Shown here: positions 9,855 through 16,481 of the stretch, piece after piece | Position numbering within the stretch: the stretch's first letter is position 1 | Layout: each line of letters starts with the position of its first letter | Assembly: GCF_019880385.1 (NCBI RefSeq) | Contig: NZ_CP082273.1 | Span: 248,001 to 312,000, forward strand | DNA from: Nocardioides coralli | GTDB lineage: Bacteria; Actinomycetota; Actinomycetes; Propionibacteriales; Nocardioidaceae | Length of the DNA stretch: 64,000 nt | Direction: 5' to 3' | Translations under genes and position numbers: made by a program | Notes under the pieces: generated by a model | Database searches by the model: none | Told to the model about the DNA's origin: nothing | Seen by the model: only the letters and a program-made list of their open reading frames with translations

Positions 9855-10568
9855 ATGACCCACGAGCTGCTGACCCGCCTCCACGCCCTGGAGGGGGTCC
9901 CCTCCGCCCTCGCCTCGGCGCGTGACGGCATCGACGCCGTGCTCCGCGACCGGGGCCTGCGCCGCACGGACCCCGCAGCGACGGCGGAGTCGCTGCTGCG
10001 CGGCGCCCACGCCAGCGCCGTGCTCGAGGGCTCGGCCTCCTCGCTGGACGAGGTGCGCGAGGGGGAGGCGGATGAGGTCGCCGCGGCGGCTGTGCGGCTC
10101 TCCACCCAGCTGCTCTCACTGGCGCCCGTGCTGCAGCGCTCACCGCTGCAGGCGCTGGCCCGCATGCACACCGTGGTCGCCGCGGGGGCCGTGCCCCAGG
10201 ACCGGTTGGGACGGCCCCGAGACGCAGCGGCCTCGGAGCTGCTGCGCACCGTGGCGACGATGGTGACCGCGGACGCACCGGCGTTGCTGGTGGCTGCGGT
10301 GATCCACGGCGAGCTGGTCTCGGCGGAGCCCTTCGCCTCCCACAACGGGCTGGTGGCCCGGGCGGCCGAACGGCTGGTGCTGGTGGCGCGGGGGGTCGAC
10401 GAGAAGTCGCTCGTGGTCCCGGAGGCGGGCCACCTCGCCCTGCGGCCGGCGTACGAGGGAAGTGCCCGGGTGCTGCGCGAGGGAGGCCAGGCGGCTGTCC
10501 ACCGGTGGCTCCTGTACGCCGCCGAGGCCTACGCCGCCGCGGCGGAGGCCAGCCCGCTCCGGGACTGA
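9855..10568 (+). CDS. Fic-domain-like protein lacking the catalytic histidine
   Basis: 237 residues, mostly alpha-helical, Ala-rich. ASAVLEGSASSLDEV (about 53-67) resembles the inhibitory/N-terminal helix of Fic proteins. The stretch AEPFASHNGLVARAAERLVL (near residue 158) aligns with the Fic core HPFxxGNGRxxR but has Glu where the catalytic His should be. AMP transfer is therefore unlikely. A gene of this type, often called oxidoreductase or Fic family, holds the same position beside the HAD hydrolase in Streptomyces. Its real role is unknown. A strong hairpin at 10588-10620 follows the stop. Confidence 0.7.
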   Translation: MTHELLTRLHALEGVPSALASARDGIDAVLRDRGLRRTDPAATAESLLRGAHASAVLEGSASSLDEVREGEADEVAAAAVRLSTQLLSLAPVLQRSPLQALARMHTVVAAGAVPQDRLGRPRDAAASELLRTVATMVTADAPALLVAAVIHGELVSAEPFASHNGLVARAAERLVLVARGVDEKSLVVPEAGHLALRPAYEGSARVLREGGQAAVHRWLLYAAEAYAAAAEASPLRD

Positions 10569-10587
10569 GCCGGTCGCGGACATGCGA

Positions 10588-10620
10588 GCGGCACCCGACT
10601 CGAGATGACTCGGGTGCCGC
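10588..10620. terminator. Perfect 11-bp hairpin, likely bidirectional terminator
   Basis: GCGGCACCCGA (10588-10598) pairs perfectly with TCGGGTGCCGC (10610-10620) across an 11-base loop. It lies 20 bp after the Fic-like gene and at the far end of the predicted minus-strand RNA, so it could end both transcripts. There is no T tract on either side, as is common in actinobacteria. Confidence 0.7.
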
Positions 10621-10760
10621 CGCTGACACGTGAGACCTCGGCTACCAGGCGTGCATCTCGATTTGCTGCCCCGGGCATTTCCCGGCCGACAGGCGCCCTG
10701 TAGGAAGGGTGGATCGCCGCGTGGGTACCTGGCTCACGTGCGGGTCTGTGGAGTTGTCCT
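10588..10760 (-). ncRNA. 6S-like / Ms1-type regulatory RNA (by synteny and fold)
   Basis: The 259 bp gap between the HAD gene and the Fic-like gene is where Mycobacterium keeps Ms1/MTS2823 (between Rv3661 and Rv3662c) and Streptomyces its 6S RNA (SCO3558-SCO3559); that is recalled knowledge. On the minus strand TTGAGT (10790-10795), 17 bp, then TAGGAA (10767-10772) form a promoter that would start near 10760. The transcript can form a terminal stem CACGTGAG/CTCACGTG (10733-10740 with 10627-10634). This is extended by CCAGG/CCTGG (10728-10732 with 10645-10649), closing a large bubble with an inner CCGGG/CCCGG hairpin. It would end at the 10588-10620 hairpin. No long reading frame covers the region. 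Confidence 0.6.
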
Positions 10761-10766
10761 GATCCC

Positions 10767-10795
10767 TTCCTACGCCTGCGACCGCGACAACTCAA
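10767..10795 (-). promoter_or_regulatory. Promoter of the 6S-like RNA
   Basis: Minus-strand -35 TTGAGT (10790-10795) and -10 TAGGAA (10767-10772) are separated by 17 bp. This is one of the few places in the window with both boxes recognisable. The -10 region is also the reverse complement of a segment inside the predicted RNA (10700-10709). Confidence 0.5.
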
Positions 10796-10827
10796 GACTT
10801 GACATCGCGGCGTCCTCCGCCCTCCGC

Positions 10828-11625
10828 TCAGCCCGCCGGGCGCCGCTTGCGGGCCTGGCTCCAGAGCAGCCCGCCGACGGCCACCGCACCGCCCACCGCC
10901 AGCGCCGCGAGGGTGGTCCCGGCGGGTGGCAGCGGCACCCGTGAGCGCAGCGTGACCGGCCGGTCGAAGACCAGCACCGGCCACTCGTTGCCCGTGGCGA
11001 CACGACGCAGGTCCTTGTCGGGGTTGACCGCGTGCGGGTGGCCGACGGCCTCCAGCATCGGCAGGTCCGTGATCGAGTCGCTGTAGGCGTAGCTCTCCGC
11101 GAGGTCGTAGCCGAGGACGTCGGCGAGCTCCTGGATGGCCCGCGCCTTCTCCTCGGCGTAGGCGTAGTACTCGATCTCCCCGGTGTAGCGCCCCTCCGCG
11201 ATCTCCATCCGCGTCGCGATGATCCGGTCGGCACCGAGCATCTCCCCGATGGGACCCACCACCTCGGTCCCGGACGTCGAGACGATGATGATGTCGCGGC
11301 CCGCCAGCCGGTGCTCCTCGATCAACCCGACCGCCTCGTCGTAGACGAGTGGGTCGACCACGTTGTGGAGGGTGTCGGCCACGATCTCGCGCACCGTCGC
11401 GACGTCCCAGCCCGCACACAGCTGCGACATGAACGCCCGCATCTTCTCCATCTGGTCGTGGTCTGCCCCGCCGACGAGGTAGACGAACTGGGCGTAGGCC
11501 GAGCGCAGCACCGCTCGCCTCGAGATCAGGCCACCGGCCTGGAACGGCTTGCTGAAGGCGAGCGTGCTCGACTTGGCGATGATCGTCTTGTCCAGGTCGA
11601 AGAAGGCCGCGGTCGGGCGGGTCAC
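10828..11625 (-). CDS. HAD-family (SerB-like) hydrolase with C-terminal membrane anchor
   Basis: 265 residues from GTG 11625. HAD motif I is FFDLDKT with Asp10 and Asp12. The Ser/Thr motif is IIVSTSGTEVV, and the acidic motif is YAYSDSITDLPML. A hydrophobic helix near the C-terminus (about 237-255) is followed by basic residues, suggesting membrane attachment. It matches the HAD protein that sits next to the Ssd/Tad genes in Mycobacterium (Rv3661) and Streptomyces (SCO3558, linked to differentiation). The phosphatase substrate is unknown. GTG 11625 is chosen over an upstream ATG because TACGAT ends 6 bases before it. Confidence 0.88.
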   Translation of the reverse strand: MTRPTAAFFDLDKTIIAKSSTLAFSKPFQAGGLISRRAVLRSAYAQFVYLVGGADHDQMEKMRAFMSQLCAGWDVATVREIVADTLHNVVDPLVYDEAVGLIEEHRLAGRDIIIVSTSGTEVVGPIGEMLGADRIIATRMEIAEGRYTGEIEYYAYAEEKARAIQELADVLGYDLAESYAYSDSITDLPMLEAVGHPHAVNPDKDLRRVATGNEWPVLVFDRPVTLRSRVPLPPAGTTLAALAVGGAVAVGGLLWSQARKRRPAG

Positions 11626-11631
11626 CGCTCC

Positions 11632-11637
11632 ATCGTA
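11632..11637 (-). promoter_or_regulatory. Candidate -10 element, leaderless geometry
   Basis: TACGAT (minus strand) ends 6 bases before GTG 11625 of the HAD gene, supporting that start. Confidence 0.45.
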
Positions 11638-11759
11638 GGTGGCCCACGGTGGCCGGCGGACGGACCACGCGAGGTTCACAGCGCCGCGTCGGCGTTCACT
11701 GTCCACAGGGACGAACGCCGCGTGGTTGAGGGCGTCCCGGGCCGGGGCACGCTCCCGTC

Positions 11760-12803
11760 ATGACCGCACCGCTCATCGTGACCTGCGACCAGACCCTGCT
11801 CGACGAGCTGCTGCGTCTCGGTGCCGCCGCCGGGGTCAGCCCGAGCGTCGCCGCCGACGCCGCCACCGGGCTCGCCGGGTGGGCGGCCGCACCGCTCGTC
11901 CTGGTCGGCGCCGACCTCGCCGAGGAGCTCGCCGAGCTGCGCCCGCTGCGGCGCGACGGCGTCCACGTCGTGTCCTGGGGCACCTTCCCGGCGCCGGCGA
12001 TGCGGACGGCCCTGACGCTCGGTGCCGAGAACGTCGCCGAGCTGCCGCAGTCCGGCGAGTGGGTCGTCGAGCAGCTCACCGACCTCGGCGACCAGCGGCC
12101 GCGACGCGCCCGCACCCTCGGGGTGGTCGGCGGCTCGGGCGGTGCGGGGGCCACGGTCTTCGCGGCCGCGCTGGGCCAGGTGGCGGCCGCCGCAGGGCCG
12201 GCCGTGGTCGTCGACGCCGATCCCCTCGGTCCCGGCATGGACCGGGTCCTGGGCATGGAGGACCGGTCCGGGGTGCGCTGGGACGAGCTGTGCCAGACGA
12301 CCGGCCGGCTCGGTGCCACCGCCCTCCGCGAGAGCCTGCCGCGCCGCGACGGGCTCGGCGTCCTGACCTGGTACGCCGGGGCGCCGGGAACCCTGCAGCC
12401 GTTCGCGGTCCGCGAGGTGCTCTCCGCGGCCCAGCGCGGCCACGAGACGGTGGTCGTCGACCTGCCACGCCGGCACGACGGCCTGCTCGACGAAGCCATC
12501 GCCCGGTGCGACGAGGTCCTCGTCGTGACGCGTGCCTCGGTCGGCGGCCTGGCTTCGGCGGCCCGGGTGGTCGCCGGTCTCCCCGACGCCGGCGCTGCGC
12601 GACTCGTGCTGCGCGGGCCCGGGCTCGACGCAGCCGACGTCGCCCGGGTGGTCGACACCCCGGTGGTGGCGGCGATGGGGGACCAGCGTGGCCTGGCCGA
12701 GTCGATCGACCTGGGGCTCGGACCGGTGCGGACCCGGCGCAGCCCTCTCGCGCGGACGGCCCGCGAGGTGCTGGGTTCCGTCGCGACCCGGTCGGCAGCG
12801 TGA
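11760..12803 (+). CDS. ssd: Ssd / CpaE (TadZ)-like MinD-family protein
   Basis: 347 residues. The N-terminal part (1-110) resembles a receiver-like fold. The C-terminal part is a MinD/ParA-type P-loop domain starting at GVVGGSGGAGAT (about 121-132). The deviant Walker A lacks both lysines normally found in MinD proteins (KGGxGKT), so nucleotide hydrolysis may be weak or lost. AVVVDADPLGPGMD follows as the second motif. In Mycobacterium the orthologue Rv3660c (Ssd) was linked to septum regulation. In Tad loci the equivalent CpaE/TadZ positions the machinery. It overlaps tadA by GTGA. Confidence 0.88.
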   Translation: MTAPLIVTCDQTLLDELLRLGAAAGVSPSVAADAATGLAGWAAAPLVLVGADLAEELAELRPLRRDGVHVVSWGTFPAPAMRTALTLGAENVAELPQSGEWVVEQLTDLGDQRPRRARTLGVVGGSGGAGATVFAAALGQVAAAAGPAVVVDADPLGPGMDRVLGMEDRSGVRWDELCQTTGRLGATALRESLPRRDGLGVLTWYAGAPGTLQPFAVREVLSAAQRGHETVVVDLPRRHDGLLDEAIARCDEVLVVTRASVGGLASAARVVAGLPDAGAARLVLRGPGLDAADVARVVDTPVVAAMGDQRGLAESIDLGLGPVRTRRSPLARTAREVLGSVATRSAA

Positions 12804-13954
12804 GCGGTGCGCCCGCGGAGCTGCTCGACCTGGTCCGCGACCGGCTCGCCCACGAAGCGGGGACGCTGACCCCCCACCGGGTGGCCGAGGCGCTGCGCTC
12901 CCTGGGGGGTCCCGTGGGCGACGCCACCGTGCTCGCGGTCCACGAGGCGCTGGTGCGCGAGGTGATCGGGGCAGGGCCGCTCGAACCGCTGTTGCGGCAG
13001 CCCGGCGTCACGGACGTCCTGGTCAACGGTCCGGGTGCGGTCTACGTCGACCGGGGCGGGGGCCTCGAGAAGGTGGGGGTGAGCTTCCCCGACGACGAGG
13101 CCGTGCGCCGGCTGGCCCAGCGTCTCGCCGCGGCGGGCGGCCGCCGGCTCGACGACGCCACACCCTTCGTCGACGTGCGGCTCGTCGACGGCACCCGCCT
13201 GCACGCCGTGCTCAGCCCGGTCGCGAGACCCGGCACGGTCGTCTCGCTCCGGGTGCCGTCCGCCCGTGCCCTGACCCTGTCCGACCTGCTCGCCGCGGGC
13301 ACCCTCACCGAGGTCGGAGCCCGGCTGCTCGCCTCCGTCGTCGAGGCCCGGCTCGCCTTCCTGGTCTCGGGCGGCACCGGGGCCGGGAAGACCACCCTGC
13401 TGGCGAGCGTCCTGTCCCTCGTCGACCCTGCCGAGCGGCTGGTGCTCGTCGAGGACGCCAGCGAGCTGCGGCCCGACCACCCCCACGTGGTCGGGCTCGA
13501 GGCGCGGCCGGCCAACCTCGAGGGGGCCGGCGAGGTGTCGGTGCGGACGCTGGTCCGCCAGGCGCTGCGGATGCGTCCCGACCGGCTGGTGGTGGGCGAG
13601 GTCCGGGACGGGTCGGTCACCGAGCTCCTCGCCGCCCTCAACACCGGCCACGAGGGCGGCTGCGGCACCATCCACGCCAACTCCGCCGGGGACGTCCCCG
13701 CCCGGATCGAGGCGCTCGCCCTGGCCAGTGGCTGGGAGCGGGCCGCCACCCACAGCCAGATCGCCTCTGCCCTCGACGTCGTCGTCCACCTCGCGCGGGC
13801 CCGGGACGGACGACGGGTGCTGCGGGAGGTCGCCGTCCCCCGCCGGGGGCCCGACGGGGTGGTCGGGCTGGTCCCGGCCGTCGAGTTCGACGACGACGGT
13901 GGTCACCGGGTGCGCGAGGGTGGCGAGCTCCTCGACCACCGGCTGACGGGATGA
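12800..13954 (+). CDS. tadA: TadA/CpaF-type secretion ATPase
   Basis: 384 residues from GTG 12800. This is a VirB11/CpaF-family hexameric ATPase that would power assembly of Tad-type (Flp) pili or a related secretion apparatus. Walker A GGTGAGKT is at 191-198. The Asp box and Walker B regions are visible as LVLVEDASELRPDHPH and RPDRLVVGEVRDG, with HEGGCGTIHANS containing the His box. Its start overlaps ssd and its stop overlaps tadB (ATGA), so ssd-tadA-tadB-tadC form one tightly coupled unit. Confidence 0.95.
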   Translation: MSGAPAELLDLVRDRLAHEAGTLTPHRVAEALRSLGGPVGDATVLAVHEALVREVIGAGPLEPLLRQPGVTDVLVNGPGAVYVDRGGGLEKVGVSFPDDEAVRRLAQRLAAAGGRRLDDATPFVDVRLVDGTRLHAVLSPVARPGTVVSLRVPSARALTLSDLLAAGTLTEVGARLLASVVEARLAFLVSGGTGAGKTTLLASVLSLVDPAERLVLVEDASELRPDHPHVVGLEARPANLEGAGEVSVRTLVRQALRMRPDRLVVGEVRDGSVTELLAALNTGHEGGCGTIHANSAGDVPARIEALALASGWERAATHSQIASALDVVVHLARARDGRRVLREVAVPRRGPDGVVGLVPAVEFDDDGGHRVREGGELLDHRLTG

Positions 13955-14706
13955 GTGTCGTCGCGGCCCTCGCCGCCGCGGCTGCGGCCTGGCTGTGCTG
14001 GCGGCCGCGGCCCCGCGCCGGGGCCAGCGCGCGCGATCCCGCTCCGGCCTGGCTCGGGGCACTGGCGTGCGTGGTGGCCGGCGCAGGTGTCGTCGTGGTC
14101 GGTCCCGCGGTTCTGGCGGTGGTGGTGGTGGCGTGGGCCGGCCGTTCCCTGGTGCGGACACGTGCTCGGCGCCGTGAGGCGGCGGTGACGGCCGACCGGG
14201 TCCTCGAGGCCTGCGAGCTGCTCGCCGCCGACGTCGCTGCCGGTCAACCCCCCTCGCGCTCGCTGACGGCCGCCGCCGCTGCCTGGCCGGCACTCGGCCC
14301 CGTGGCGCGGGCCGTCGCGCTGGGTGGCGACGTACCCACCGCGCTGCGAGAGGTGGCGTCCCGTCCCGGCGCGGCCGAGCTGCGCCTGGTCGCGGCGGCG
14401 TGGGCGGTGTCGCACCGGACCGGCGCAGGGCTGGCCGACGCGCTGACCCGGGTGGCGGCGTCCCTGCGGGCCGATCGCGCCACCCGCCGGGTGGTGGCGG
14501 GAGAGCTGGCCTCGGCACGGGCGACTGCCCGCCTCATGGCCGGGTTGCCGCTGCTGGTCCTCCTGCTCGGAGCCGGTGGCGCCCGGTCGCCGTGGGGCTT
14601 CCTGCTCGGCACGACGCCGGGGGTCCTGTGCCTGCTCGCGGGGCTGGGCCTGGGCGCGACGGGTCTGTGGTGGATCGAGCGGATCGCCGACGGGGTGACC
14701 GGGTGA
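13951..14706 (+). CDS. tadB: TadB-like membrane platform protein
   Basis: 251 residues. Two N-terminal hydrophobic segments (about 1-16 and 28-58) are followed by a helical cytoplasmic T2SSF-like domain (LEACELLAADVAAGQPPSRSL, then RTGAGLADALTRVAASLRAD). Two C-terminal helices (about 192-235) complete it. This is the inner-membrane platform that couples the TadA ATPase to pilin assembly. It overlaps tadA (ATGA) and tadC (GTGA). Confidence 0.85.
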   Translation: MSVVAALAAAAAAWLCWRPRPRAGASARDPAPAWLGALACVVAGAGVVVVGPAVLAVVVVAWAGRSLVRTRARRREAAVTADRVLEACELLAADVAAGQPPSRSLTAAAAAWPALGPVARAVALGGDVPTALREVASRPGAAELRLVAAAWAVSHRTGAGLADALTRVAASLRADRATRRVVAGELASARATARLMAGLPLLVLLLGAGGARSPWGFLLGTTPGVLCLLAGLGLGATGLWWIERIADGVTG

Positions 14707-15425
14707 CCGCGCTGGTCGCGGGCACCGCGACCGCCCTGGCGATCTGGTGGGCGCTGCCGCCACGCCCGCAGCCACAGGCTCCGCTCGCCACCCGTCCGGA
14801 CCGACGTGACACCGCGAGCGGTGACTGGCTGCATCGGGGCCGCCACGTGTGGCCGGTGCTCGCGGGCGCGGGGGTCTGGACGTTGGTCTCCGGGTGGACA
14901 GGTCTGGGCGGGGCGGTGCTCGCCGCCGTGGTGGTCCGCCACCTGGTGGGGTCGGCTGAGCCTGCCGCTTCCCGGCGGGAGCGCGAGGCGGTGCGCCGCG
15001 ACCTGCCCGTGGTGGTGCTGCTGCTCGGCGTCGCGCTGCGCGGGGGTGCGGCCATCGTCCCCGCGATCCGCCAGGTGGGTGCTGCCCTGCCCGGAACCGC
15101 CGCGGCGCGGCTCGGTGTCGCCTGCGACCGCATCACGGTCGGCGTCGACCCCGAACGCGTGTGGCGCGACCTGGCCGGCGACCCCGCCCTCGCGCCGCTG
15201 GGCCGCGCGCTGGCCCGGGCCCACCGGTCGGGAGCTCCGGTCGCGCGTGCCGTCGAGCGGCTCGCCGACGACCTGGCGGCGACGGCCCGGGCCGAGGTCG
15301 AGGACCGTGCTCGGGCGGTCGGCGTCAAGGCCGCGCTGCCCCTGGGCGTGTGCCTGCTGCCGGCCTTCCTGCTCCTGGGGATCGTGCCGCTCGTGGTCAG
15401 TCTGGTGACGGGGATGACCTGGTGA
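14703..15425 (+). CDS. tadC: TadC-like membrane platform protein
   Basis: 240 residues from GTG 14703. The order is a hydrophobic start, a helix pair around 48-76, a T2SSF-like helical domain (RDLPVVVLLLGVALRGGAAI, later RSGAPVARAVERLADDL) and a C-terminal helix (about 207-236). It is the second platform protein of the Tad system. It is short compared with proteobacterial TadC (about 290-320), as is usual in actinobacteria. A 158 bp gap follows before the pilin-like gene. Confidence 0.82.
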   Translation: MTALVAGTATALAIWWALPPRPQPQAPLATRPDRRDTASGDWLHRGRHVWPVLAGAGVWTLVSGWTGLGGAVLAAVVVRHLVGSAEPAASRREREAVRRDLPVVVLLLGVALRGGAAIVPAIRQVGAALPGTAAARLGVACDRITVGVDPERVWRDLAGDPALAPLGRALARAHRSGAPVARAVERLADDLAATARAEVEDRARAVGVKAALPLGVCLLPAFLLLGIVPLVVSLVTGMTW

Positions 15426-15529
15426 GCCACCCGCCCGGCGAGCCACCGGGGCCGCGAGACGCCCACAGGCAGCGGCCGGTCCGGGCTCTCCACCGCCGGC
15501 GCCGCCACCCTCGCGGCACGGGTGGTCGG

Positions 15530-15558
15530 TTGACGAGGGTGAGGTCGACGGCCACAAG
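15530..15558 (+). promoter_or_regulatory. Weak promoter candidate before the pilin-like gene
   Basis: TTGACG (15530-15535) is followed after 17 bp by CACAAG (15553-15558). The -35 is good and the -10 poor. It lies in the only gap of the Tad locus, 26 bp before the pilin-like start, where a separate pilin promoter would be expected. Confidence 0.25.
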
Positions 15559-15583
15559 GCGTGGCCGGGACGAGGAGATCACG

Positions 15584-15766
15584 ATGACCCACCACCCCCA
15601 CCGCAGCCGGGCCGACCGCGGGATCACGACGGCCGAGTACGCCGTCGGCACGGCCGCGGGCGCCGGTCTGGCCGGGCTTCTCTACAAGCTGCTCACGGGC
15701 GGTCTGGGTGACCAGATGCTGCGCTCGCTCTTCGACCACGTCATGTCGCTGCTCGGTATCGGGTGA
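15584..15766 (+). CDS. Flp-pilin-like DUF4244 protein
   Basis: 60 residues. A basic N-terminus (1-13) precedes the type IVb prepilin motif G|ITTAEYAVG with Glu at +5 and Tyr at +6 after the predicted cut at Gly13. A hydrophobic helix (14-37) follows. This is the DUF4244 family, which replaces classical Flp pilins in actinobacterial Tad loci. It is probably the major pilus subunit or pseudopilin. A good site (GAGGAGAT) precedes ATG 15584. The next gene starts within its stop codon. No prepilin peptidase gene is visible in the window. Confidence 0.88.
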   Translation: MTHHPHRSRADRGITTAEYAVGTAAGAGLAGLLYKLLTGGLGDQMLRSLFDHVMSLLGIG

Positions 15767-16119
15767 ACCGCCGCGACCGGGGAGCGGTCACCGCTGAGCT
15801 GGCTCTCGGGCTGCCGCTGCTGCTGGGCGTGACGGTGGCGCTGGTGTGGCTGCTGGCGCTCGCCGCGGGCCAGGTCCGCGTGGTCGACGGTGCCCGAGAG
15901 GCGGCCCGCGCTCTGGCACGGGGTGATCCCGAGGCCGTGGCGTTCGCCCGCGCCGAACGGGTGTCCGGCCCGGGAAGCGCCGTGAGTGTGGTCCGCGGCG
16001 GTGGTGAGGTCACGGTCACCGTGCGTCGACCGGTGTCCCCTCCCGGTGGGCTGCTCGGTCGGCTCCCCGCGGTGGTCCTGGCCGCGGACGCCGTCGCCGC
16101 CACCGAGGCTGGGCGGTGA
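15763..16119 (+). CDS. TadE-like pseudopilin
   Basis: 118 residues from GTG 15763. DRG|AVTAELALGLPLLLG matches the TadE prepilin-like start (Gly cut site, Glu at +5), followed by one hydrophobic helix (about 12-34). A soluble domain follows, with repeated GGGEVTVTVRRPV beta-type segments. TadE proteins are minor pseudopilins that prime or cap the fibre. It overlaps both neighbours by GTGA. Confidence 0.85.
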   Translation: MNRRDRGAVTAELALGLPLLLGVTVALVWLLALAAGQVRVVDGAREAARALARGDPEAVAFARAERVSGPGSAVSVVRGGGEVTVTVRRPVSPPGGLLGRLPAVVLAADAVAATEAGR

Positions 16120-16481
16120 CCCGGGAGCGGGGCTCCGCCAGCCTGCTCGTGGTGGCCTGCCTGTCGCTGCTGCTCCTGGTCACCGCCGCCCTGGGGGTGG
16201 CCGGCGCCATGGTGCGGGCCCACCGCACCGCCCAGGCGGCGGCAGACCTGGCGGCGCTCGGCGGCGCGGCGGCCGGCCAGCGCGGTGGAGACGCGTGCGC
16301 CACCGCCGAACGGCTGGCGGACGCCAACGGCGCCAGGATGACCGCCTGCCGGCTGGCCGGCCCCGACGTGGTGGTCCAGGTGGCGGTGGCCGGCCCCCGG
16401 TGGCTCGGGCAGCCCCACGACCTGGGCGCGTCAGCGCGGGCCGGTCCCGGTTCCGGTCAGCCGTCGGGCCCGACGCCCTGA
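16116..16481 (+). CDS. TadE/TadG-like membrane protein (Rv3654c-type)
   Basis: 121 residues from GTG 16116. After RERGSASLLVVACLSLLLLV (one N-terminal membrane helix) comes an Ala-rich helical region (QAAADLAALGGAAAG) with two Cys residues (residues 61 and 79) that could form a disulfide outside the membrane. The prepilin Glu+5 is missing, unlike in the previous two proteins. Position and pattern match Rv3654c at the end of the mycobacterial locus. Its 3' end overlaps the convergent helicase gene by 25 bp. Confidence 0.8.
   Translation: MTRERGSASLLVVACLSLLLLVTAALGVAGAMVRAHRTAQAAADLAALGGAAAGQRGGDACATAERLADANGARMTACRLAGPDVVVQVAVAGPRWLGQPHDLGASARAGPGSGQPSGPTP

Noticed and set aside
11626..11759. 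6C RNA between the HAD and Ssd genes, where Mycobacterium has it
   Set aside because: The gap is 134 bp with no C-run hairpins.
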